A DNA stretch of 64,000 nt from Bombus terrestris. Lineage: Eukaryota; Arthropoda; Insecta; Hymenoptera; Apidae. Within the stretch, counting starts at the first letter, position 1, and each line of letters starts with the position of its first letter. The stretch lies in assembly GCF_910591885.1 (NCBI RefSeq), contig NC_063275.1, positions 2,654,501 to 2,718,500 on the forward strand, in the 5' to 3' direction. Positions 50,591 through 61,569 of this stretch are shown one piece after another. A model generated the notes under the pieces. The model made no database searches. It had not been told where the DNA came from and saw only the letters and a list, made by a program, of their open reading frames with translations. The translations under genes were made by a program, and so were the position numbers.

Positions 50591-51790
50591 ATGTTATCGC
50601 TAATAAGACGTTACGAAACCCAAAATATTATAACGGCATTAAAAATTATGAAACTTTCGTCATCATCTTCTGCGAGCATCGATGATGATATAGGTATTAT
50701 AACATTCTTCTAACCAAACTTCCTATTAAATATAATTTTTTACAAAAATATAAACATATTTTTATTATGTAATGCTCGTGCGTATTTTTAATTTATATAT
50801 ACTTTCTTTCATAGAATTTCGGGTATTGGAATTAATGCCAAGTGAACAGAAAGCTACAAAAAAAAGGTCACAAACAAAGGTAAATTTAATGAATAAAACT
50901 AAAAATGAAGTGTTAACTAATCAAGATTGGCAGGCAATTTGGCCTGCTGCACGAACATTTCATCCTGATATCGTACCATTTACTTTACAACAAGGATATA
51001 AAAATAAGAAAGGTATACATCCTGATAAATATGCAAATGCAGAGTTATTGAAAATTCCGAACTTCTTACACCTTACTCCACCTGTTATTGAAAGACATTG
51101 CAGAGCAATAAAAAAATTTTGTACGAAATGGCCAAAAGAATTGAAAACAGATGAAACATGTGTAAAATACTTTCCTGTTGAAATCATTACATCTGATTAT
51201 TGTTATTCTTCTCCTACAATAAGAGAACCTCTTGCTAGAATAGTTAATTTGAGAGTAAGACTATCTTCTTTGCATTTAGATGCTCATGCTAAAGATAAAA
51301 TACTTAGGTTACTGGGTAATAGGTATAATCCTAACACAGATATAATAACGATAACTGCAGACAGATGTCCAAGTAGAAAACAGAATTTAGATTATGTAAA
51401 TTACCTACTAACTGCATTGTTTCATGTATCTTGGGTAAGTCATTTCCTATTAATTATATCAATTTTCTGATACATATAGAATACAAGCAAAGCAAATCAA
51501 ACAAGAATTGTTTTTAGCGTTTTGAACCATGGGAGACAGAAAAATCTGAAGTAGATATGGAATATTATGACTGGGATAAAAGTAAAAGCAGAAAATCTTT
51601 AACGTCCATGTATAGTTGGCCAAAAATGCCAACTGATTCCAACTATGAATACATCCCACATGCAACAGAATATAAAATTGCAGTTTCTGATTTAATAAAT
51701 AAAGGAGAAGATCAATTTTCAATCAATAAATACAAACAAGCTGTTAGAAATGTGTTAAACCTAAAATCTTATGATTTTAAAAATAAGTAA
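50591..51790 (+). CDS. mRpS35: Mitochondrial ribosomal protein S35
   Basis: Three exons: 50591-50693, 50815-51434, 51518-51790; about 331 residues. The N-terminus MLSLIRRYETQNIITALKIM is basic and amphipathic, as expected for import into mitochondria. The core contains WQAIWPAARTFHPDIVPFTLQQG, FLHLTPPVIERHCRAIKKFC and VNLRVRLSSLHLDAHAKDK, then ITADRCPSRKQNLDYVNYLL. These are hallmarks of MRPS35, a small-subunit protein of the mitochondrial ribosome without a bacterial counterpart. Exon phases fit and the ORF is complete. Confidence 0.95.
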
Positions 51791-53073
51791 AGAAAAGTTA
51801 AGAACAAATAAATAAAAATATTGAGTTTGTAATGTTTGTCATTCCTAATTTAACTGTATTAACTGTTATAGAACATTTATGTAAAAAAAAAACATAAAAC
51901 TGTGATAATGTGATATAATGTAATTGAAAAGGTAAGTTTTTATTAAAAATTAAAGGATTATGGAAGTAGTTGTACAATAATTCTTTATCTCGACAAAATT
52001 GTTTACCGCCGGACACTGACTATGGTATATAAAGACATATCGTTAAGCGCTATACCATATATTTGGAGTACAGGTTGCATTATGCAATACAAAAAAGAAA
52101 AAAATATATTTAGGATGTTTACAAATGACAACCTAAAATTTAAGTTCAATTTCGTTTATTTTATTTAAATTAAACTTAACTTAAAAAGCAATTAAGTTCA
52201 TAAATTACAGCATATCTCATTTCTGACCTATGATAGTTGTGTATTAAACGTACCATAACTAAGAGGCAAACAATTTTCATTTGTAATATTTCTCGATATA
52301 ACCATACATTCTTATCCAACAATGTTCCACAAATTAGTTTCTCTCCTGAAGGTGTTTCTGACTATTGCACCACAATATGAAACATTAAGTAAATGCTACC
52401 TTATAAGATAAATATAAATTGATGTTATTTTACTTTCTTGTGTTCTTTTTTCGATATTCAGTCTATAAATGATGATTTATTAAAATATCATTAAAAAGTA
52501 ACATAAATCCACAAATACTTTTACTAAACAAATATAAATGGAAGATACATTTGCACCTTTATAACATTGCATAATTTTATATAATTTCAATTTTATAACT
52601 AACATCTTCAAGATTTTATGATTATTATTTTTCTTATTACAATGTCATTTTTATGCTTATTATAATGTTACTTTATGCTATAAATTTTTTGTACTTATAT
52701 GTCACTAAAAATATAAAATATTTAATCAGACCTCCATCTATCGTCTTTCTGGATCCAACATAAAAAATTACATATACATTTGTTTGTTGTTAAATTAGTT
52801 TTCATATTATTACTATTGCTATCATGGAATTTGTGACGAAGGTAGAACTGGACAGAATCTGCAACAATGTCATAATTTTTATTCCAAATGAAAAATATTG
52901 AATTACTTGTAAAAATTTGGAAATTTATCTCTTTTAACAATGTCAAAAATTTTTTGTTTTAATAATTTAGGACCATTGTCATTATAGCCTAATATACTAA
53001 CTTAGTAAGGCTTACCGAGTCTTTTTTGTTAAACAATGCCAATAATTGTATTGCAATTTATTAAAACCTGCAC
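51791..53073. other. AT-rich 3' flanks of convergent mRpS35 and kinesin
   Basis: No gene recognised. Short minus-strand frames near 52722-52946 show no domain and could at most be kinesin 3' sequence. Confidence 0.5.
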
Positions 53074-55659
53074 TTACTTTTGTTTTTCTTTTGGTTTTTG
53101 ATAGGGATGCGTTGACATTAATCTTTTTCTTTCTTTTTCCCTTACTGCTTTTAACCCTCTATTTGATGTATTTATATCAAGATTTTCTTTCTTAAGTTTA
53201 TCTGCTTTTAACTTATTTAATATGGTTATACTTCTAGCGCTCATTGTTACATGTGGCTTTTGCGTATATTTTTTATTTTCTTTATCTTTGATTCCTATTG
53301 TACAGATTGTAATATCCTTACGTTTAGGGGATATCTTCCTTGCCTGTTTGATAGGAGTCCTTGTTATATTCATATTATTTTTATCTGAAAGGACACGCTT
53401 TTTAACTTTTTCTTGTATACAATTTACATTTTGTCCTTCTTCTGTACTTTGCTTTATTACTTTCATATCAGTATTACAATCCATGGTTGATTCTTCTTCC
53501 AATGTGACAGTTACATTCTGTGTATCAAACACTTCTTTTTCAGAATAAGATGTATTGAAAGTTGCATCCAATGCATTTTGATCATTTAAAGGTTGTAACA
53601 CATATATAGGTATCTTACTATTAAGGGGATCCATTAAATGGGGTACACTAAGGCATGTCAAGTTATAAAAGCACTCCTCATGTTTAGTTGTTTCCATATC
53701 TGACCATTTTATATTTCTTACTCCTTCTAATAATTTGATCAGCTGTTTAAATTCTTCCTTCATTGTATCTGTCATGGTTCCATATCCTCTCATCATGTTA
53801 TAATAATTTTGTAATGTTGTACTCATCATTTTAATCATTGAATAATGAGACTCTATTTCACATTGTTGAAGATTACTTACTTTTTTTGCATGTTCACACT
53901 GTTGTTGCAATCTAGAATTTTCTATTTCACTAGTTTGTAGTGCAAACATATCTTCTAATTTTGCAAGTTTCTTTAACTTTGCTTCTGCATACAGTTTTTG
54001 TATTTCTGTTTCTACTGAACACAATTCCTCCCATGCTGCTTCCATCTGTATCTTTAAAGAATCTCTTTGTCGTTCAAAGTAATGCAGTGATTTATTAACT
54101 CTTGATTTACCACTTGCATTTTGTTCTTCAAGCGTCAAAGTATCAACAGCTGCTGTTAGATTATGCAATCTTTCATCTGCTGCTTTCTTATATTGAATTC
54201 TACAGCATAATATCTTGTCTGCGCTTTCTAATGAAAGGACTTTTTCATTCAGAATTTTCTTTTTTTGAAGTAATTCAATTAATTTATTGCTATCAATTAG
54301 TGCAGCTTTATCTATTTCCTCATTAATGTTATTACCTTGACCTTGTGGTAATGCATGCAGCGAACTATTTTCAAATGCTAATAGCTTTTGTTTTAGATAA
54401 TTTATTTCTTTCTTTTGTTCTTCAACCATTTTTATATATGCAGTTACATGCATTTCACAGGATATAATATTTTTCTTTATATGAGATTTGATCTTCTTTG
54501 CTCTATTTGCATATCTCAATGTATTGTATGTATCCTCATAACTAAAGCTAGAAGGTGCTATGTTAGCTATCATAACTGTCTGACAATTTCCACCTAATGA
54601 GTCTTTTAAGAGACGAGTCAATTTAGAATCTCTGTATGTTATATGTTTTGCGCCATCTGCTAACTTATTAATGCAGTTGCCTAGAGCCAATAAAGATTTA
54701 TTAATATTTGCACCTTCTTTAAACCTTGCCCCTTTACAACCTGTAGCAGAAGCTCTTTCAGAACCAGCTAAATCAATCATAGACAGTTTAACTTGTCGTA
54801 CTTGACCATCCATTTTGTTGGTGATATTAATATAAACTTGAAAAACAGCGTGACTTCTACTACTTTCCTCATTTGCATCCGTAGGATGTTGAGTGCGATT
54901 TTTATTGCCTTTTGCTAAAAGTGTCAATAATTCTTCAGCATTCTGAATAGCAATTATTTTAAGACCAGCAACAACTACTCCATATCTACCATCATCTCTT
55001 AAATGCAAAGGACCAGATTTATGTAAAAGATCTTGCACATTTTCATTATAAATTTCTAAATACGTTACACCTAAATTAAATTCACGTTGATCACTTTGCT
55101 GTTCTATTTGAGAAAATAATTCTGCGACTGTCCTGTATGTAATACCAGGATCATTGCTACTACCAAGCATAGTATGAGTTTTTCCAGCACCAGTTGCTCC
55201 GTATGCAAATACAGAACAATTATAACCATCCAAAAGATTGCAAATCAAATCTTTCGTACTTCCTTCAAATACATCACTGTTATTCGACGTCATGTCAAAT
55301 ATTTTGTCAAAAATGAATTGTAGTTCTTTATTTTGTTTCTTAAGCAAATCACGACCTTTCTGAGCAACACCATGATAAAAAAATGGATTCTCCTCTTCTT
55401 TAGGATCGAAAATTAGCATTCTATCGTCAACAATTTTCAAAACAGTTTTACAATTGCTCTGCTGTTCATGCTCATTTTGCGGTCGTATTCTTACGATTAC
55501 TTTAATACTCGTCTGCGAACCAGATTCAGTTTGTATCGATAAACTTGGGCTTTCACTTGTGCTTGGCTTTGTTGAATTGTTTGAAATTCGTTTCTTTGGC
55601 AACTTTTTAACTTTGTTTGGCGAAAATGCTTTCGCCAAATCTCTTTTATTAAACACCAT
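53074..55659 (-). CDS. KIF18A: Kinesin-8 motor (KIF18A / Klp67A type), intronless frame
   Basis: One uninterrupted frame; the alternative upstream ATG at 55689 would add ten residues, and the ATG at 55659 (MVFNKRDL) is the one I prefer. The motor domain shows IKVIVRIRPQNEHE, the P-loop GATGAGKT, switch I NEESSRSH, switch II DLAGSERA and the neck region; DRMLIFDPKEEE and the FFYHG-type insert are typical of kinesin-8. A coiled coil follows (about residues 420-640), then a basic tail. Kinesin-8 motors walk to microtubule plus ends and depolymerise them, controlling spindle length and chromosome congression. The stop codon lies within a donor-like GTAAGT. No intron interrupts the frame, unlike every neighbour. 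Confidence 0.95.
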   Translation of the reverse strand: MVFNKRDLAKAFSPNKVKKLPKKRISNNSTKPSTSESPSLSIQTESGSQTSIKVIVRIRPQNEHEQQSNCKTVLKIVDDRMLIFDPKEEENPFFYHGVAQKGRDLLKKQNKELQFIFDKIFDMTSNNSDVFEGSTKDLICNLLDGYNCSVFAYGATGAGKTHTMLGSSNDPGITYRTVAELFSQIEQQSDQREFNLGVTYLEIYNENVQDLLHKSGPLHLRDDGRYGVVVAGLKIIAIQNAEELLTLLAKGNKNRTQHPTDANEESSRSHAVFQVYINITNKMDGQVRQVKLSMIDLAGSERASATGCKGARFKEGANINKSLLALGNCINKLADGAKHITYRDSKLTRLLKDSLGGNCQTVMIANIAPSSFSYEDTYNTLRYANRAKKIKSHIKKNIISCEMHVTAYIKMVEEQKKEINYLKQKLLAFENSSLHALPQGQGNNINEEIDKAALIDSNKLIELLQKKKILNEKVLSLESADKILCCRIQYKKAADERLHNLTAAVDTLTLEEQNASGKSRVNKSLHYFERQRDSLKIQMEAAWEELCSVETEIQKLYAEAKLKKLAKLEDMFALQTSEIENSRLQQQCEHAKKVSNLQQCEIESHYSMIKMMSTTLQNYYNMMRGYGTMTDTMKEEFKQLIKLLEGVRNIKWSDMETTKHEECFYNLTCLSVPHLMDPLNSKIPIYVLQPLNDQNALDATFNTSYSEKEVFDTQNVTVTLEEESTMDCNTDMKVIKQSTEEGQNVNCIQEKVKKRVLSDKNNMNITRTPIKQARKISPKRKDITICTIGIKDKENKKYTQKPHVTMSARSITILNKLKADKLKKENLDINTSNRGLKAVREKERKRLMSTHPYQKPKEKQK

Positions 55660-55689
55660 AGTAAACTTTACTAATTTACATGCGAACAT

Positions 55690-57352
55690 CCATCACTGGC
55701 CGTTGAATGTAAACTAAGTCTTCAAATTTAAATTTCTGCATCCTGAACTCTTCAAAGACAGTTTTGACAATAGTAAACACCTTTATAGTGACATTTTAGG
55801 GAATTTTCCCAAACAGAAATTCAACTTTGAGTTTGTTTTATTTTTCTTTCAGTATTAGTTATATTACTCACTTATAAACTGATGATATTATCGAATAATT
55901 AGATCAAAATCGAATAATAATTATTTTGATTTTTGTCCACTTCATGTCTCATTATGGGCCGTGCTGAAATCTGCCAATCAAACGTGCCCGAAAATTGGGT
56001 CATGTAAAAGCAACATGGAAAGCAACGAAGTTTTCATTATTGTTCAAACAGGGACAAATAGAGAGTTTCTTGGCTCTGTCTGATAAATTCAGTACATATT
56101 ATGCATGGATAGAACGATACTTCTTATCTACTATGTCGATTTTTCACGACTCAATTATCGGACGACTCAATTATTTTTTCTATGCTTTCGGTATATTAGT
56201 GTTAAGATCTATTTATGTGGCTGTGTTCAGTATATTAGTGTTAATTTCCCATAAATATCTATCTATCTACAATAATATTACACCAAAAAAAAAAAAATTC
56301 AACTTTGAATTGTTATGTTACGTTTGTGGTTTTGGGGAAAAATGGTGAGTGAATTGGAGCGTGGAGCTCTGAACCGCCCTGCTCGCCAGAGTGCGCGAAA
56401 ATTGAAAAAACTTTTATTTTAAAGCTAAGATTTATTCAGAAGTTAGCTTGTCAAAAATACAAGAAAATTATCTCTCAAAAGATAAAATTAGATAAAATTA
56501 ATCTGCTCAAAAAAACTCATCTTCGATCGCAATTTCGATGCTTGTTCACTCTTCTCTATTCTCGGATTTTCTTCCTTGCTTACCCTGATGGTTGAAATTG
56601 CGCGCCGCTCGTTGAAATACTATCTTTGAGATTCATCCATTCTTGAGTTCATGGACATGGAAGACACTTAAACTTAGAAAAGTTTACATGAATTGGTAAA
56701 AAGAAAAGATCTCGAGAAAATCTAGATTTTTCCAAAGATTCTAGTGACTTGTCCCACAGCTGCTAATTCGATACGGCCCTTAATGGAACGTTACTTGATG
56801 CAGTGCTTTCTGTCTATGTGTTATTTTCCACTTGTATTATATATGTCTTATAACGAAAAACACTAAAAAGTGTAAAATTTGTTAAGTTAATAATTAAAAC
56901 TTGTTCGTTAAACTAATTGTAAATTGTCTAAGAAAGAGAAATTGTTTACTATACATATATGTGATGGATACTAATGATACTTTCCGTCTTACAGAAAATG
57001 AAATTGTATTTGGTGAATTAATTTCACATGAATATATTTCAGGAAAACTATTGTTGTAAAAAAATTAAATATATTACTTATGCTTTCATTATTGTTTATG
57101 CACAGAGTACTATTTGTACATATAATATGCACCACCACTTAACTACACGAAAGATACATATATACGTTTCTTATTCTACCCAAAGTATTATCTTGTTTAT
57201 AAACTACAGTCGTTCGGTTATTCTATAGTTTTGTAGAAGTGTGTGTGGCGTTGTGTTGTCGTCGGTGATAGTAGTAGTTGCCGGCTGTAGATGTCGCTGC
57301 TGGGGCACTGCTAATTATTCTTTTATTTTGATGCGTGGCAGAAAAATAAGAT
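55690..57352. other. Intergenic DNA upstream of the kinesin
   Basis: First few hundred bases are probably the kinesin promoter. A short repeated word (CGACTCAATTATCGG/T) occurs at 56150-56176. Frames here are not convincing. No gene seen. Confidence 0.45.
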
Positions 57353-57427
57353 CACGGGCGCCGGGAATCGAACCCGGGTCCCGAACGTTCGAAACCTAAG
57401 AGCGCTAATCACTTCGCTACCGTGTCC
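57353..57427 (-). pseudogene. tRNA-like sequence (pseudo-tRNA or SINE head)
   Basis: Minus strand: GACACGG, then a D-arm (TAGCGAAGTGATTAGCGC), and a perfect T-arm CCGGG-TTCGATT-CCCGG. Both internal Pol III boxes are present, but the anticodon arm is not foldable and the acceptor ends pair only partly (CACGG with CCGTG, offset). It is therefore a decayed tRNA or a tRNA-derived SINE, not a working gene. Confidence 0.65.
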
Positions 57428-58033
57428 GTTGCTTAGTTAGTCCGTTGTCGAGTGCCACTACAGTTTCAATTTTTGTTCTCTTTGGCAATGCTGAAAATAC
57501 ATTTGTCCTATTGTTAAATTTATGAGATTAACTGCTATTATTAAATTAACCGTTTTAGCGCCACGCAGCGCGATCGCGTTGTTCGCGTATTGTGGTGAAA
57601 TGTGTCGCGATGTTTAGTCATGATCGTCAATTCGCTCGTTGCGACTCACAACAGAGTTTCCTTTCGTAATTACTTTTTTGTTCAAATAATCGTAAACCAC
57701 CTGCATAAATAAATAAACTGTTTTGAATTTACTTTTATTTACTTATTTACTTCTGCATAGTACAAATATGTTGTCAATATTTTCGAAAATATGAAAAAAC
57801 AATATAATATTTTATTTATAATAGATATAGAACTAGATTACTAATGTTCATTGTCATGTTTAGAAGTAAGTCTTTTATTTAGTTCACCCATTGCCCTTGT
57901 TTCTTTATATCTTCTTATGCTTTTAGGATGATAAACGAAAAAAATAAACAAGACATATATTAAATCAAAACACAAAGGTGTAAACACACAAAGGCATTAA
58001 AATTATAGCCATGGTTTTACAGGATCCTGACAT
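57428..58033. other. Region left of the transposase remnant
   Basis: A TTAA followed by CCGTTTTAGCGCCACGCAGCGCG near 57546 could be the terminal repeat of a piggyBac-type element, whose target is TTAA. No matching right end was found, so this is only suggestive. Confidence 0.3.
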
Positions 58034-59215
58034 TCATTGTTTTTTAAAATAGACATGTTTATGAAGACAAAATGGATGAAGCCCTTTTTTGCACTGCACA
58101 CAAATTAAATTCAATCGTTTTATACTATCAATTTTACTGCTACAAACTACGCACTGTCTTAATTTTTTGCCTGGTAGTTTCATTAAGCCAAATATTCTGT
58201 CATTATCATTTACCATATGTTGTTTTTTGACTTGTATCCATTCATGCTCTATTTCAGATATAATACTCGATGTAAATTCCAATCGAGTCATTGACTTCTT
58301 TTTGCTAACTTCCTTATAAAATAGATAGGAATTTAATACCATACGGGCAATGATGTGAAACGTAATTTTTTTTCCAATATTTACCGTGCGGCGTTTATCA
58401 AGATAGACGTATAACATTTTGTCCGATTTGTCAACTCCCCTCATATAACTATTATAACCGTCAACCATGCATGGTTTTATTCTACTTCTTTCGTTTCCAT
58501 TTCGTTTTTTAATTACGATGGTATTGTCATTTGAAGCATGCGTCGAAATTAATTTGGATACCCTATTCGCGTATTCAACTATTGGCATAAATTTTACGCA
58601 TGGGTCGTACTTTTCATGGCCTGGTGGGAAACATTCTTTATTACCGACTAAGTGAAAACATTGATAAATAAGCTGGAATCTATTTCGCGAAAACATTTTT
58701 GAAAGGGTATGCTCCTTGAATTTTCGGTCCAATAAGAAAATATTGTTGGTCGCTTCGTTATCCCCATTTCCAATAAAACTATAAACGCCTTTATTTCGGG
58801 CAAAGTAACTGGTTTCCATAGTTTCTTTAGAGATTTTTGGGTGATTTCACGTGACTTTATTAATTGTTTGGCGTATTTATTCGTTTCGCGAACCATTAAT
58901 GTTAGCAGGAATGAATCGACGAACAGATTAAAATAATCGATAAGTTTAGATTCGTTAGTTAGCGATGACTGTGACCCAGTGCCTTCAGTAAAGGAAAATA
59001 AATTCTTTTGTTCACCTATATCATTAATAGAAGTACTTGCAGATGTAGCAGAATAGATAAAATTGCATGGAATACTATCTTCGCTACTAGATGTATCAAA
59101 AATGTCTATTCTCCTTCTTTTTGAAACTGGAACGATCTTACTACTGCTATCGTCAGATTCAAAAGTTGAATTAGGTCTCTAACTTGACTTCGTTCTTTTC
59201 TTTTTCGTATCCATT
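58034..59215 (-). pseudogene. Broken piggyBac-type transposase
   Basis: The minus strand encodes pieces of a PiggyBac transposase (DDE_Tnp_1_7). Residues like TLPEIKAFIVLLEMGITKRP and LIYQCFHLV come from the N-terminal part. MVDGYNSYMRGVDKSDKM is a classic motif, and the end has a Cys-rich zinc-binding tail (CVVCSSKIDS...CVQCKKGLHPFC). The 58648-58896 part is in another frame from the 58034-58819 part, so there is at least one frameshift. The catalytic centre is missing: THASNDNTIVIKKRNGNERS joins directly to the GYNSYMRGVDK region, an internal deletion of the DDD core. An upstream acidic/Ser segment (to about 59215) contains a stop. A dead DNA transposon. Confidence 0.9.
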
Positions 59216-60904
59216 GCCCTCGATCAAGATGACCACCAGTTGTCAAGACATATCAACTCTGGCCCATAATAACACTAAGGAACCGCGATAAAATTTAGCA
59301 TTTTTTACAGTCCATTGTTATAAACATTTTAAAAGTCGTTTCTTAGAGTTATTGTTCATTGCGATAAAACAAGGGAAAAGCGGGTTTTTCTCAACCCCAC
59401 CCTCGAGTAACCGTTGGTGGAGAACGGCCAATATTCATCAATATTTTCATATAAATATCGCCGTCACAGATCATATTCTTAGTTGCTATCGTCCTTTCGA
59501 CCAGAATACATCTGTTTGTTAGTCAATCAGTCGACATCTAAACTTGTTATCTCTAAAACTCAAACAGAAAGCATCTCAGAGCATTTTGTGTAAAGTTGTT
59601 ATAAAGGGAAAAGTAAAGCATATCAAGTTTGACAATAATTTTATATTCCGTACATAGCGTTATTCTGTGATAAATGTTTATCCTAAAAATGTCAAGACTT
59701 CTCAAAATAAAATTATAAAAAGAATAACAGACATAGAAGACTGTTCAGTGTGCGATGAACAAGGAACTTCAGCAACTGAAAACAGCATGGAAACACATGG
59801 AAAGCTATTTACAACCGAATCAGAGTTGAGTATTATTTATAAATAAGCGTTCATGTCCAGAGAAAAGAGGAAAGGAATTATCGTTAACACCAAAGAGCGA
59901 GACTGATGTAAAGAACCAACGTATCGAAAATGGGCCCGATGGGATAGTTTGGAGAGAAATAGATGCAAGTCCCAAATCTGGCAGAACATCAGTTCATAAC
60001 ATTTTTAGGGATATTTTAAACGGCATATAATGAAAGGATAAGTAAAGATGGTATTTTATCTTGTCATCAATCACCGTATATATCTGGAGTATTGGAGGTT
60101 AAGAGGAAGCTAGATGCAACAAAACATGTAACTTTGGGTTACAAGGTCTAGAAACAAAAGAGCTATAAGTAGATTTTTATTGCTGTTTTTTGTAACTTTC
60201 AGCTAAAGTTACACACCAAGGTTAATTTTTTAGTAATGTCGTTTGTTGTAATGTGACACTGCTAGAATGAGGATTTAGATCAGCATACACTTATACTTAT
60301 GCTTACTTCAATATATATATTTCTGTTATAAATTCATCCACGTGTTCCTCTATCAGATAACCTCAACATAACATTGATACAGTGTAGTTCTCCCATAGAC
60401 TAATACAGATAGATAGCGTGTTCTTACAGGTAAGCTGAAGATTATGTTGAAGGACAGAAATAATGCCATACGAGATACGACTATGGTGCCGAGTGTCGAG
60501 GTATCGCGCTCTTTCTCAAATTGTGCAAAAAGTGAGGAGAATACAAATAGTGGGGCGATCCGCTGTACTCCTCTACTACACAAGCTCCTCCTCTCTTTTC
60601 TCTTTTCTTCCCCCCACTAAAACACTCATTAGAGAGAAAAGAGGATAACCTGAATATAACACTTTCACTCTTGTGTTCTCTTTACTACTTCTTACGCCTG
60701 GGAACGCGCACTCTACTTGTATTAGTCATAATCACCTCTGGGTTCTTGATACCGCAAATATTGACCATAAAGACACATATAAATATAAAATGTGTAAGCA
60801 AGCTGAGAAAGCGATATATGTAAAAACAGAAAGAAAACGCTGCATAGAGATCTCATATATCCTTGTCTATTAACGTATGCAGATTCATATACAAATACAT
60901 ACAT
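59216..60904. other. Intergenic, no gene recognised
   Basis: Between 59570 and 60150 the plus strand has broken coding-like patches (for example around KRITDIEDCSVCDEQGTS) interrupted by stops, perhaps a decayed transposon. Elsewhere AT-rich or CT-rich simple sequence (60585-60620). Confidence 0.35.
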
Positions 60905-61390
60905 ATAAAATAAGCGTAATACTGATTTCGGCTAAATTTTATTTTAAGAAACCAAACATTATTGGCTTTTTCTTGCAATTTTGTAGTTTTCGACGTGTAG
61001 AATCCAAAAATAGAAGTTTTAAGACGGGGAATCTATTGGTTCAAAATTTATAATGTTATGAAGTTATGAAATTAAAAAATTACAATTAATCAGAGTCGCG
61101 AAGAAAATACTGAAGGGTTGCTTTTTACAATCTTTTTATCTAGGCATATAACTAACATAAATTTAAAAAACATACTTTTTTAATTTTTATTGCAGCCTCA
61201 AATAATAAAATTGTAAAGAGTGACCTTCACTATTTTCTTCGCAATTCCGAACTGCAATTTTAGAAAAACTTCTTTCACCTAAATAAATTAATCCTTCTAA
61301 CTTCTTAAAAAAAATCCAAGTCGTTTGGTTCCATTTTAAAAAAGTTATTCTGTTTTAAAGAGTGTACTAATACTTTTGTTCATGACCGTA
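60905..61390. mobile_element. Degenerate palindromic MITE-like element
   Basis: The two halves are imperfect reverse complements around about 61165. TCGCGAAGAAAATACTGAAGG (61096-61116) pairs with CCTTCACTATTTTCTTCGCA (61224-61243), and GAAACCAAACATTATTGGC (60949-60967) pairs with a block near 61308-61335. The right end (AAAAGTATTAGTACAC on the minus strand) resembles Tc1/mariner-type termini. No transposase. Ends and TA duplication not defined. Confidence 0.6.
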
Positions 61391-61569
61391 TTTGACGCGT
61401 GCGCATATATTCTATATGTGGCTGCTATAACAACAATTATTCTTAGAAAGACATTGCAAAAGATAGGAGCTTAACATAACCTGCGAGTGCGAAGCAGACA
61501 AAATGTGCTGTAGAAGTAAAAGCACGAAAATGTGCTAGTACAAATATACTGCAAAACCGCAGAAATAGA
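61391..61569. promoter_or_regulatory. Upstream region of the PDP gene
   Basis: Short stretch between the MITE-like element and the phosphatase ATG; likely promoter and 5' leader. Confidence 0.4.

Noticed and set aside
57353..57427. Functional tRNA gene
   Set aside because: The T-arm is perfect, but the anticodon arm and acceptor stem do not form.
55948..59270. ATTATGGGCC/GGCCCATAAT as terminal repeats of a 3.3-kb transposon
   Set aside because: Only 10 bases match and flanks differ; not enough for a transposon end.
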